Below the pieces are notes generated by a model, which was not told the DNA's origin, did not search any database, and saw only the letters and a list, made by a program, of their open reading frames with translations. From NCBI RefSeq assembly GCF_900105245.1, contig NZ_FNSZ01000001.1, positions 2,294,001-2,358,000 on the forward strand: 64,000 nt of DNA. Reading direction: 5' to 3'. A program made the position numbers and the translations under genes. Position 1 is the first letter of the stretch. Every line of letters begins with the position of its first letter. Source of the stretch: Streptomyces sp. 1222.5. Its GTDB lineage: Bacteria > Actinomycetota > Actinomycetes > Streptomycetales > Streptomycetaceae. Shown piece by piece: positions 39,701-49,228 of the stretch.

Positions 39701-39993
39701 TGGGTGAGGCTGAAGCCGCGGACGCGGGTGGCGTCGTACTGGTAGCCGCCGGGCGCCGCGGTTCTGGTGGCGTCCCCGCGGGTGTTCTCCGGGCTCCAGG
39801 AGAGCATGCCGAACGGCACGACGGCGCCCGGGAAGACGTTCCCGCCGTTCCTGGTGCCGATCAGCGGATCGACGTACGGGGTGGGGTCCTTGACGAGGCC
39901 GGGGGGCGCGGCGGTGACCGCCAGGGCGGGCGTTGCGGCGCCGCCGGTCGCGAGCAGCGCGGCCAGCAGCAGGGACAGGGGTCTGAAACGCAT
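36724..39993 (-). CDS. secreted GH92 alpha-mannosidase with C-terminal beta-sandwich modules
   Basis: A 1,089-residue secreted enzyme with a signal peptide at residues 1-25 (LLLAALLATGGAATPALA). GH92 begins near residue 38 (YVDPLIGTRNGGNVFPGAVVPFGMLSWSPE); the catalytic domain shows FSGWDVYRDQVQLLTLL and the canonical base region GNDDLGAMSAWYVFSALGMYP near residue 690. After the catalytic part come an NEW3-like sandwich (about 800-880) and a sugar-binding module (about 890-1089; LLAAYDNTGVSDD). Two LacI-type palindromes lie 150-205 bases upstream, matching the one before the convergent GH92 gene, so the pair is probably co-regulated. Likely role: removing mannose from fungal or yeast glycans or glycoproteins. 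Confidence 0.92.
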   Translation of the reverse strand: MRFRPLSLLLAALLATGGAATPALAVTAAPPGLVKDPTPYVDPLIGTRNGGNVFPGAVVPFGMLSWSPENTRGDATRTAAPGGYQYDATRVRGFSLTHMSGTGCAGGSGDIPIFPYAGEVTTSPASDTKDAVYASDFTHADETAEPGHYKVGLASGVTADLTATARTGSARFTYPSGRPASLLVRTANSEVGSEDSTVTIDPGTRTISGSVTSGNFCGYLDPEGRRSYYTLHFTARFDRAFKATGTWQDGRLDPGGTRASGGTGGFSQGGRPVAGKGAGGYVEFAPGDGPVNVKVGISYVSRAAAEANLAAENPPHRSFDAVREAARRAWRERLGAVRVGGGTDAERTTFYTALYHALLHPNVISDADGRYRGGDGEEHQVGRGHRAQYGTFSGWDVYRDQVQLLTLLDPRTGSDIAQSLYELARQNGGVWDRWLHGASGTHVMNGDPSATALAGIHAFGGTDFDLEGALHSLVRAATVPTEQDLSAAGKPVLSVGQRPSLDKYLDLHYMPSVSNAWGGAAETLEMSTADFSLSRLAAAAGEKDTRAAFARRAQWWQNNFNIAAAPSGGYVANRKADGSWVTGFTPDTGNGFVEGSAAQYTWMVPHDPAGLFAALGGRDRALARLDDFFHDDKGGWAFTGNGGSKSELDNEPSINVPYLYDYAGAPYKTQETVRAAMRQLWSTQPGGIPGNDDLGAMSAWYVFSALGMYPQVPSRAELVLASPLFERVEIHRPEGNDISVRAAGAAAGAPYVQSLKVDGRSSDRPWLPASFVRDGGRLDYTLSASPNRAWGAGSPPPSFREGEQPYQIGVGPTAATLAPGDSTKIGIRAQSLNGGTGPDVRFHVETPAGVTAVPAEGTVTDGAQEITLTAAKAAEQGFADVEVTVTSGDTSYRQPVSLTVAAPGTLLAAYDNTGVSDDRGDHDEADYDGGGWSYSRQALAAAGLTPGGKGTAGGLGFTWPDSPAGRPDNASAAGQTVEPTGAATSLSFIGSAVNGNQRAEATVTYDDGTTGTVDLSFTDWTVGGGGGTVQYGNEVVAKAAYRNVAGADKDPVATYVFATKPFTAPDGRTIRSVRLPENTDLHVFTLATG

Positions 39994-40141
39994 GACGCGG
40001 CCCTCTCCTTACGGACGGGTCGCGCACCACAGGTCGCACAAGCCGCAGGGACAGTAACGTGCGCCACCGGTACCACGGAAGACCGCCTGCTCTTGCGCGG
40101 GCGCACGCCGGCATCACCCGGTCGGGCTACCCAAGTGGGTT

Positions 40142-40153
40142 GACATCGTTGTC
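40142..40153. promoter_or_regulatory. LacI-type operator, imperfect copy
   Basis: GACATCGTTGTC differs at one base from the perfect palindrome GACAACGTTGTC found 45 bases away. It lies about 150 bases upstream of the second GH92 gene. Confidence 0.6.
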
Positions 40154-40186
40154 GGTTGAGGCGGTAAAGTCATGTACAGACCATGA

Positions 40187-40198
40187 GACAACGTTGTC
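40187..40198. promoter_or_regulatory. LacI-type operator, perfect copy
   Basis: GACAACGTTGTC, identical to the site at 32805-32816. Two sites with 45 bases between centres could allow cooperative binding or looping over the GH92 promoter. Confidence 0.7.
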
Positions 40199-40344
40199 GC
40201 GCACGACGTCGACGCACAAGCCACGCAGCACCCGCTCAGGTACCACCCCCCTCCGGGCAGGCGTTCACCCCCCTCACCTGCCCGGCTCGCGGACCCGGTG
40301 CGCCAAGCCACCGGGTCCGCCCGGAGCGGCCCGTCGCGGACACC

Positions 40345-40362
40345 CGCGTTCGCGCGAACGCG
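40345..40362. promoter_or_regulatory. 18-base perfect palindrome
   Basis: CGCGTTCGCGCGAACGCG is self-complementary over 18 bases, about 130 bases upstream of the phosphatase start. It could be an operator; a GC-rich genome gives such palindromes more often by chance. Confidence 0.3.
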
Positions 40363-40493
40363 CATGACATCACGACCTCCGGGTGACTCCCCGGAGTCGG
40401 GCGTTCCACGCAGCGCGAGAATCGGGGTCGAAAGTGGTCCAGGTCATGGACCGGCCATAGCCATCCGGGAATCACCGGTGCTACAAATGCCGC

Positions 40494-43217
40494 ATGTTGG
40501 ATGCATGCGCCCGAATCAGGCGTCTTGCATGGCGCACCGTGATCGGCAAGAGCCCTCGAAGCGTCGCCGGACAGGTGTTCCTGCTACAGGTGGCGCTCGT
40601 CGTGCTGCTCGTGCTCTGCGCCGTCGTGGCTCTGGTACTGCAGTCGAGGCGGGACACCACGACCGAGGCCAAACGCCGTTCGATCGCCGTCGCGGAGACC
40701 TTCGCCCACTCGCCCGGCGTCGTCCAGGCGCTCAACGGCCCCGACCCCTCCAAGGTCCTCCAGCCGCTCACCGAGGCGGGGCGCAAGAGCGCAGGCGTCG
40801 ACTTCATCGTCGTCATGGACAAGAAGGGCATCCGCTACACCCACCCGATCCCGAGCAAGATCGGCCAGCGGTTCGTCGGCCGGATCGGACCGTCGCTGAA
40901 CGGGAAGATCTACACGGAGAGCGTGCACGGTCCGCTGGGCCACGAGGTGCAGGCCACCGTCCCCATCGACGACGCCCACGGCAAGGTGGTCGCCCTCGTC
41001 TCGGCCGGCCTGAAGGTCAAGAACGTCACCAGCGAGCTGGACAAGCAGCTGCCCATCATCCTGGCCGCGGGCGCGGGCGCCCTCGTGGTCTCGACGGGCG
41101 GCACGGCCCTGGTGGGCAGGAGGTTGCGGCGGCAGACGCACAGCCTGGCCCCGGAGGAGATGACCCGCATGTACGAGCACCACGACACGGTGCTGCACTC
41201 GGTGCGGGAGGGCGTGCTCATCGTCGGCGACGACGGACGGCTGCTGCTCGCCAACGACGAGGCCCGGCGCCTGCTGGAGCTGCCGCCCGAGGCCGAGGGG
41301 CACGATGTGCGGGACCTGTCCGGCCTCGACCCCGCGACGGTCGAGCTGCTGGTCTCCGGGCGCGAGGCGACAGACGAGGTGCACTTCACCGGCGGCCGGC
41401 TGCTGGCGGTCAACCAGCGCCCCACGGGCGCCTCGGGAGGCCCCAGCGGCACCGTGGTGACCCTCCGCGACTCCACCGAGCTCCAGGCCGTGTCCGGCCG
41501 GGCGGAGGTCACCCGGGAACGGCTGGAGCTGCTGTACGACGCCGGTCTCGGCATAGGCACCACCCTCGACGTGGTGCGCACGGCCGACGAGCTGGCGCAG
41601 GTCGCCGTCCCCCGGTTCGCGGACTTCGTCACCGTGGACGTGGCCGACGCCGTGCTGCACGGCGAGGAGCCGGCCCCCACGGCCACGGACATGCGGCGCG
41701 TCGCCGTCGGCGGCATCCGGGACGACCACCCGCTGTACGAGAAGGGCCGGCTGATCGACTTCCTGCCCTCCACCCCGCAGGCGCGCGGCTACGACGCCGG
41801 GCACTCCGAGCTGGTCACCGACCTGTCGACCGCCGAGGGCTGGCACGCCCAGGACCCCGAGCGCACCCGGCAGATCCTGGACTACGGCATCCACTCGCTG
41901 ATCGCCGCACCGATCCAGGCCCGGGGCGTGGTGCTCGGCATGGCCAACTTCTGGCGGGCCAAGCGGGAGCCCTTCGACGAGGAGGAGCTGTCACTGGCGG
42001 AGGAGCTGGTGGCCCGGGCCGCCATCAGCATCGACAACGCCCGCCGGTACGCCCGTGAGCACGCCCTGGCGGTCACCCTCCAGCGCAGCCTGCTGCCGCG
42101 GGCGCTGCCCGAGCAGAGCGCCCTCGACGTCGGCTACCGCTACCTCCCCGCCCAGTCGGGCGTGAGCGGCGACTGGTTCGACGTGATCCCCCTCCCGGGC
42201 AACCGGGTGGCGCTGGTCGTGGGCGACGTGGTCGGACACGGTCTGCACGCCGCTGCCACCATGGGCCGGCTGCGGACCGCGGTGCACAACTTCTCCACGC
42301 TGGACCTGCCGCCCGACGAGCTGCTCGGTCATCTGGACGACCTGGTCGGCCGCATCGACCAGGACGAGTCGTGCCCGGAGAACCCCGGCGAGATCGTCGG
42401 CGCCACCTGTCTGTACGCGATCTACGACCCGGTGACGCGCCGTTGCACCATGGCCCGGGCCGGCCATCTGGCGCCCGCGCTGGTCTCGCCGGACGGCAGC
42501 GTCGAGTTCCCCGACCTGCCGGCCGGGCCGCCGCTGGGCCTGGGCGGGCTGCCGTTCCTGACGGCCGAGCTGGAGCTGCCTGAGGGCAGCCAGCTGGTCC
42601 TGTACACCGACGGCCTGATCGAGGACCGCAGACGCGACCTGGACGAGGGCATGGAGCGGCTGCGCCGTGCCCTGGCGGGTCACCCCGGCCGGTCGCCGGA
42701 GGACAGCTGCGGGACGGTGCTGGAGGAGCTGCTCCCCGAGCGCCCCGCGGACGACGTCGCCCTGCTCATCGCGCGAACCCGGGCGCTGCCGGCCGACCAG
42801 GTCGCCGACTGGGACGTGCCGCGCGATCCGGCCGCCGTGTCGGGGATGCGGCTCGCCGTCTCCGAGAAGCTCGCGGAGTGGGGCCTCGCCGAGCTCGGCT
42901 TCGGCATGGAGCTCGTGCTGAGCGAGCTGATCACGAACGCCATCCGCTACGGCTCCGATCCGGTCCGGGTACGGCTGATCCGCGACCGCACGCTGATCTG
43001 CGAGGTGGCCGACGGCAGCAGCACCTCCCCGCATCTGCGGTACGCGGCGACGACCGACGAGGGCGGCCGTGGCCTGTTCCTGGTCTCGCAGCTCACCGAG
43101 CGCTGGGGCACCCGGTACACCCCGCACGGCAAGGTGATCTGGGCCGAGCTGGCGCTCCCCGGCGCCTCCGGCCCGCCCCCTGATCCCCTGTCCCTGTTCC
43201 CGGACCTCGAAGACTGA
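40494..43217 (+). CDS. membrane sensor with PAS, GAF, SpoIIE (PP2C) phosphatase and HATPase domains
   Basis: A 907-residue signalling protein. Membrane helix at about 25-50, an extracytoplasmic sensor of the single-Cache/CitA type (about 55-180; VDFIVVMDKKGIRYTHPIP), a second helix at about 185-206, a PAS domain (HHDTVLHSVREGVLIVGDDGRLLLANDEA), a GAF domain (about 350-500), a SpoIIE-type PP2C domain (SGDWFDVIPLPGNRVALVVGDVVGHG, VLYTDGLIEDRR) and a C-terminal GHKL ATPase like anti-sigma kinases (ELVLSELITNAIRYG, GRGLFLVSQLTERWG). One protein could thus both phosphorylate and dephosphorylate anti-anti-sigma factors. ATG 40494 chosen; the ribosome site is weak. No sigma or anti-sigma gene is adjacent. 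Confidence 0.88.
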   Translation: MLDACARIRRLAWRTVIGKSPRSVAGQVFLLQVALVVLLVLCAVVALVLQSRRDTTTEAKRRSIAVAETFAHSPGVVQALNGPDPSKVLQPLTEAGRKSAGVDFIVVMDKKGIRYTHPIPSKIGQRFVGRIGPSLNGKIYTESVHGPLGHEVQATVPIDDAHGKVVALVSAGLKVKNVTSELDKQLPIILAAGAGALVVSTGGTALVGRRLRRQTHSLAPEEMTRMYEHHDTVLHSVREGVLIVGDDGRLLLANDEARRLLELPPEAEGHDVRDLSGLDPATVELLVSGREATDEVHFTGGRLLAVNQRPTGASGGPSGTVVTLRDSTELQAVSGRAEVTRERLELLYDAGLGIGTTLDVVRTADELAQVAVPRFADFVTVDVADAVLHGEEPAPTATDMRRVAVGGIRDDHPLYEKGRLIDFLPSTPQARGYDAGHSELVTDLSTAEGWHAQDPERTRQILDYGIHSLIAAPIQARGVVLGMANFWRAKREPFDEEELSLAEELVARAAISIDNARRYAREHALAVTLQRSLLPRALPEQSALDVGYRYLPAQSGVSGDWFDVIPLPGNRVALVVGDVVGHGLHAAATMGRLRTAVHNFSTLDLPPDELLGHLDDLVGRIDQDESCPENPGEIVGATCLYAIYDPVTRRCTMARAGHLAPALVSPDGSVEFPDLPAGPPLGLGGLPFLTAELELPEGSQLVLYTDGLIEDRRRDLDEGMERLRRALAGHPGRSPEDSCGTVLEELLPERPADDVALLIARTRALPADQVADWDVPRDPAAVSGMRLAVSEKLAEWGLAELGFGMELVLSELITNAIRYGSDPVRVRLIRDRTLICEVADGSSTSPHLRYAATTDEGGRGLFLVSQLTERWGTRYTPHGKVIWAELALPGASGPPPDPLSLFPDLED

Positions 43218-43355
43218 CGCCGCGGCCGCACGGGGGGGGGCGCCACGGCATTCTGAGCCGCGTCCAGGGAGTTGCGGGCCGCCCGGGGATCCAAGGGGGG
43301 CGGTACCCGTCGGCCGAGGCCGTACCGGCGCGCTGGGAGCCGGGAGCGCGCACGG

Positions 43356-43394
43356 CGGAGGGCCGCACCCCCGGGGTGGGGGTGCGGCCCTCCG
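43356..43394. terminator. bidirectional terminator between the phosphatase gene and acnA
   Basis: A perfect 17-base-pair stem (arms CGGAGGGCCGCACCCCC and its complement) with loop GGGGT, 22 bases from the acnA stop. Confidence 0.8.
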
Positions 43395-43416
43395 GCGCGC
43401 TGTGTGCCTTGATCGA

Positions 43417-46232
<2,816 letters not shown>

Positions 46233-46264
46233 CTGGGGTGGCGGCTGCGGTGCGCCTCGGCAGA

Positions 46265-46282
46265 TATCTCGATGTCGAGATA
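46265..46282. promoter_or_regulatory. TamR-like palindrome upstream of acnA
   Basis: TATCTCGA-TG-TCGAGATA is a perfect inverted repeat of 8-base arms, about 130 bases upstream of acnA. The form resembles operators of the UrtR/HucR branch of MarR regulators. TamR of that branch is reported to control aconitase in S. coelicolor. Confidence 0.6.
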
Positions 46283-46530
46283 ACTCTAGTACATGGCCGC
46301 TGGATGGTCATGCCCGGACCGGCCCCGGCATGCCGACATCCGGTGGCGTAGGCCACACACGGGGGCCGACGACCGGCACATGGGCGACAAACCCCTCGGC
46401 GCGCCGCACCCCTCGCCGACGCGCCTCCCCGCACGGCGCCCGCCGGACCGCCACGCGGCGCCCATCAGTGCGCGCGCACGGGGTATCCGATCCGAACGGC
46501 ACCCAGATCCGACACCCAGAGGAGGCGGTC

Positions 46531-46728
46531 ATGCCGCTCACCTTCCGCAAGAGCTTCCGGATCCTCCCCGGGGTCCGGCTGAACATCAACCGGCACTCCT
46601 GGTCCATCACGACCGGCGGCGGGAACGGCCCGCGCCACACCCGCAGCAGCACCGGACGACGTACGACATCGGTGGATTTGCCCGGACCTTTCGGATGGCG
46701 TCGAACCCGTACGACCAGGGGACGTTGA
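46531..46728 (+). CDS. DUF4236 family small protein
   Basis: A 65-residue peptide from ATG 46531, with GGAGG five bases before it. The sequence MPLTFRKSFRILPGVRLNIN fits the DUF4236 pattern (F-R-K-S-F-x-I-x-P-G-V-R-L-N), followed by a Gly/Ser/Arg-rich middle and a PGPFGW segment near the expected family end. It is strongly basic. The function of the family is unknown. It lies alone between acnA and the HTH-MurA gene, whose start is 64 bases downstream, and might be cotranscribed with it. Confidence 0.75.
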   Translation: MPLTFRKSFRILPGVRLNINRHSWSITTGGGNGPRHTRSSTGRRTTSVDLPGPFGWRRTRTTRGR

Positions 46729-46764
46729 CATGCCGTCACCCGAATGGACTCCCCAGCGGGCACC

Positions 46765-46780
46765 ATCTCATATCTGAGAT
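46765..46780. promoter_or_regulatory. inverted repeat just upstream of the HTH-MurA gene
   Basis: ATCTCA-TATC-TGAGAT, arms of 6 bases, ends 12 bases before the start codon. With its flank it shares the pattern ATCTC-N6-GAGATAAC with the palindrome in front of acnA. A protein bound here would block translation initiation or transcription; autoregulation by the XRE domain of the downstream protein is one possibility. Confidence 0.55.
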
Positions 46781-46792
46781 AACCTCAAGCCC

Positions 46793-48322
46793 ATGGCAGA
46801 CGATTACCTCGTACGCATCGGCAAGCTCATCCGTGACGCCCGGCAACACCGTGGCTGGACGCAGGCCCAGCTCGCGGAGGCGCTCGGTACCAGCCAGAGT
46901 GCGGTCAACCGCATCGAGCGCGGGAACCAGAACATCAGCCTTGAGATGATCGCCCGAATCGGTGAGGCCCTGGACAGCGAGATCGTGTCGCTGGGCTACG
47001 CGGGTCCGATGCATCTGCGAGTCGTCGGCGGCCGCCGCCTGTCCGGCGCCATCGACGTGAAGACCAGCAAGAACGCCTGCGTCGCCCTGCTGTGCGGCTC
47101 GCTGCTGAACAAGGGCCGCACGGTGCTGCGCCGGGTCGCGCGGATCGAGGAGGTGTACCGCCTTCTGGAGGTACTGAACTCCATCGGCGTGCGCACCCGC
47201 TGGATCAACGACGGCGTCGACCTGGAACTGGTGCCGCCCGCCGAGCTGGACATGACCGCGATCGACGCGGACGCGGCGGTGCGGACCCGGTCCATCATCA
47301 TGTTCCTCGGCCCGCTGCTGCACCGCATGGACCACTTCAAGCTGCCCTACGCCGGCGGCTGCGACCTGGGCACGCGGACCATCGAACCGCACATGATCGC
47401 GCTGCGCCGGTTCGGCCTCGCCATCGCGGCCACCGAGGGCCAGTACCACGCCCAGGTGGACCGCAAGGTCCGCCCCGACCGGCCGATCGTGCTGACCGAG
47501 CGCGGCGACACGGTGACCGAGAACGCGCTGCTGGCCGCCGCCCGGCACGACGGTGTGACCGTCATCCGCAACGCCTCCTCCAACTACATGGTCCAGGACC
47601 TCTGCTTCTTCCTGGAGGCGCTCGGCGTCAGGGTCGAGGGCATCGGCACCACGACGCTCACCGTGCACGGCGTGCCGAACATCGACGTCGACGTCGACTA
47701 CTCCCCCTCCGAGGACCCGGTCGAGGCGATGAGCCTGCTGGCCGCCGCCGTGGTGACCGAGTCGGAGCTGACGGTGCGGCGGGTGCCGATCGAGTTCCTG
47801 GAGATCGAGCTCGCGGTCCTGGAGGAGATGGGCCTCGACCACGACCGCAGCGCCGAGTACTTCGCGGACAACGGCCGCACGCGGCTGATCGACCTCACGG
47901 TCCGGCCCTCCAAGCTGGAGGCGCCGATCGACAAGATCCACCCGATGCCGTTCCCGGGCCTGAACATCGACAACGTCCCGTTCTTCGCGGCCATCGCGGC
48001 GGTCGCCTCGGGCCAGACCCTCATCCACGACTGGGTCTATGACAACCGCGCGATCTACCTGACCGACCTCAACCGCCTCGGCGGCCGGCTCCAGCTCCTG
48101 GACCCGCACCGGGTGCTGGTCGAGGGCCCGACCCGCTGGCGCGCCGCCGAGATGATGTGCCCGCCGGCCCTGCGTCCCGCGGTGGTCGTCCTGCTGGCGA
48201 TGATGGCGGCCGAGGGCACGTCTGTGCTGCGCAACGTGTACGTCATCAACCGCGGCTACGAGGACCTCGCCGAACGCCTGAACTCGGTCGGCGCGCAGAT
48301 CGAGATCTTCCGGGACATCTGA
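46793..48322 (+). CDS. MurA-type UDP-GlcNAc enolpyruvyl transferase with N-terminal XRE helix-turn-helix
   Basis: A 509-residue fusion. Residues about 8-62 are an XRE/Cro DNA-binding domain (LIRDARQHRGWTQAQLAEALGTSQSAVNRIERG). From about residue 75 the protein is an EPSP-synthase-fold MurA domain. Catalytic features of MurA are kept: K93-N94 (SKNA, like K22-N23 of E. coli), Cys190 in GGCDLGTRTIEPH (like Cys115) and a C-terminal block with RPAVVVLLAMMAAEGTSVLRNVYVINRGYEDLAERL. Normal MurA has about 420 residues, so the HTH is additional. It may be a second enolpyruvyl transferase, or a regulator that senses UDP-GlcNAc or PEP. A palindrome sits right at its promoter. Confidence 0.9.
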   Translation: MADDYLVRIGKLIRDARQHRGWTQAQLAEALGTSQSAVNRIERGNQNISLEMIARIGEALDSEIVSLGYAGPMHLRVVGGRRLSGAIDVKTSKNACVALLCGSLLNKGRTVLRRVARIEEVYRLLEVLNSIGVRTRWINDGVDLELVPPAELDMTAIDADAAVRTRSIIMFLGPLLHRMDHFKLPYAGGCDLGTRTIEPHMIALRRFGLAIAATEGQYHAQVDRKVRPDRPIVLTERGDTVTENALLAAARHDGVTVIRNASSNYMVQDLCFFLEALGVRVEGIGTTTLTVHGVPNIDVDVDYSPSEDPVEAMSLLAAAVVTESELTVRRVPIEFLEIELAVLEEMGLDHDRSAEYFADNGRTRLIDLTVRPSKLEAPIDKIHPMPFPGLNIDNVPFFAAIAAVASGQTLIHDWVYDNRAIYLTDLNRLGGRLQLLDPHRVLVEGPTRWRAAEMMCPPALRPAVVVLLAMMAAEGTSVLRNVYVINRGYEDLAERLNSVGAQIEIFRDI

Positions 48323-48329
48323 CGCACGG

Positions 48330-48395
48330 ATGCCGCCGCACCCCTTCTTGACCCTTTGCATCGCAGGTCGGATCAGAGGTGGGGTGCGGCGGCAT
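48330..48395. terminator. inverted repeat after the HTH-MurA gene
   Basis: ATGCCGCCGCACCCC and its perfect complement (15 bp) enclose a 36-base loop, 7 bases after the stop and 49 bases from the stop of the opposite gene. It probably ends both transcripts. Confidence 0.7.
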
Positions 48396-48444
48396 TTCAG
48401 GTCCGGGACCAGTAGTCCACGACCGGCACTCGCTCCGCGTGCCC

Positions 48445-48896
48445 TCAGCGCCGGTTGATGCCGGGCAGGCGTACCTCGTAGCCGTCCAGCATCTGCAGGG
48501 TACGTGCCCGCGTCCGGTCCTTCATGCAGGGCCAGGCTGCCTCGACCAGCCCTTCGGCGTTCAGCAGCTGTCCGAGCACCTCGAAGTAGACGGCGCCGCT
48601 CACATGCTCACTCGGGTGGGCGACGATGGTTTCCACGAAGTCCCAGCAGCGGCCGAGCAGCTCGGTGTCGGGGCCGGCGCTCTCCAACTCGGGCATCAGC
48701 ACGGGCGTCGTGAAGCATTCGGCCAGCAGCTTGTACAGCCGCACCCACGCGTCCTCGGTCACCACGGCCGTCTCCGCGGGACGGTCGTACGTCTCGGCGA
48801 TCGAGTCGGCGGATTCCGGGATCATGCGCAGCAGCAGCGAGGGGATCTCCTCGGTGGCGATTTCGGGCCGGCTCCGTCGGCGGGTACGTCGCTCAT
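48445..48896 (-). pseudogene. DUF7674-like small helical protein, apparently frameshifted near its 5' end
   Basis: From about 48868 down to the stop at 48445 one frame gives a well-coded helical sequence (EIATEEIPSLLLRMIPES...DAWVRLYKLLAECF...YFEVLGQLLNAEGLVEAAWPCM), resembling, from memory, DUF7674 proteins. That frame has no start codon with a ribosome site before an internal ATG at 48825. The neighbouring frame supplies a plausible start, ATG 48896 (MSDVPADGAGP, preceded by AGGAAG), but then runs into PKSPPRRSP. One extra base near 48861-48868 would join the two into MSDVPADGAGP-EIATEEIP. Either a real frameshift or a base error; the product would be about 150 residues. Further upstream starts (48923, 48929) are possible. 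Confidence 0.55.
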
Positions 48897-49228
48897 GTCT
48901 TCCTGCCGGACAGGGGCGGTCATGGACATTTTCCGAGCGCGCCGAATTGCGGCAGCGCCGAAACGCCCCCCCTCGGCCGACGGACCCACCGCCCACTCGC
49001 CGACCACCGGCCTGACCCGCACGAACGGCCGCCGTTCGAGTGAAACGAAGGGCGGCCTCATCCTGTGCGGGGCCTATGAATACGGACTCGTAGGGGATTT
49101 TCCGCGGGTACGGCGCGCTGCCCTAAGTGGCAACCTCCTGTCTGCCTGGCCAGACTGAACGTGGCGGTACGTGATCGGAGCAAACCGTCCACTCGGGGCC
49201 ATTGGCGATCCACACGTCAGGAGATCGA
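48897..49228. other. intergenic region upstream of the peptide-synthetase operon
   Basis: A 332-base gap between divergent genes. It should contain the promoter of the operon starting at 49229; positions 49070-49110 are relatively AT-rich (CCTATGAATACGGAC, GGGGATTTTCC). Reading frames here are not convincing apart from possible alternative starts of the frameshifted gene. No operator was identified. Confidence 0.4.

Larger units (their letters stand above)
39994..40493. other. divergent regulatory region between the second GH92 gene and the phosphatase gene
   Basis: A 500-base gap. It carries two LacI-type palindromes (40142-40153, 40187-40198), a long GC palindrome at 40345-40362, and an AT-richer stretch at 40141-40185 (GGTAAAGTCATGTACAG) that may hold the GH92 promoter. 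No open frame with convincing codon use and ribosome site is seen. Confidence 0.5.

Noticed and set aside
40494..43217. Hybrid histidine kinase as an alternative reading of the phosphatase gene
   Set aside because: There is no H-box or dimerisation domain; the ATPase domain follows a PP2C domain directly, as in SpoIIE/RsbW-type proteins.
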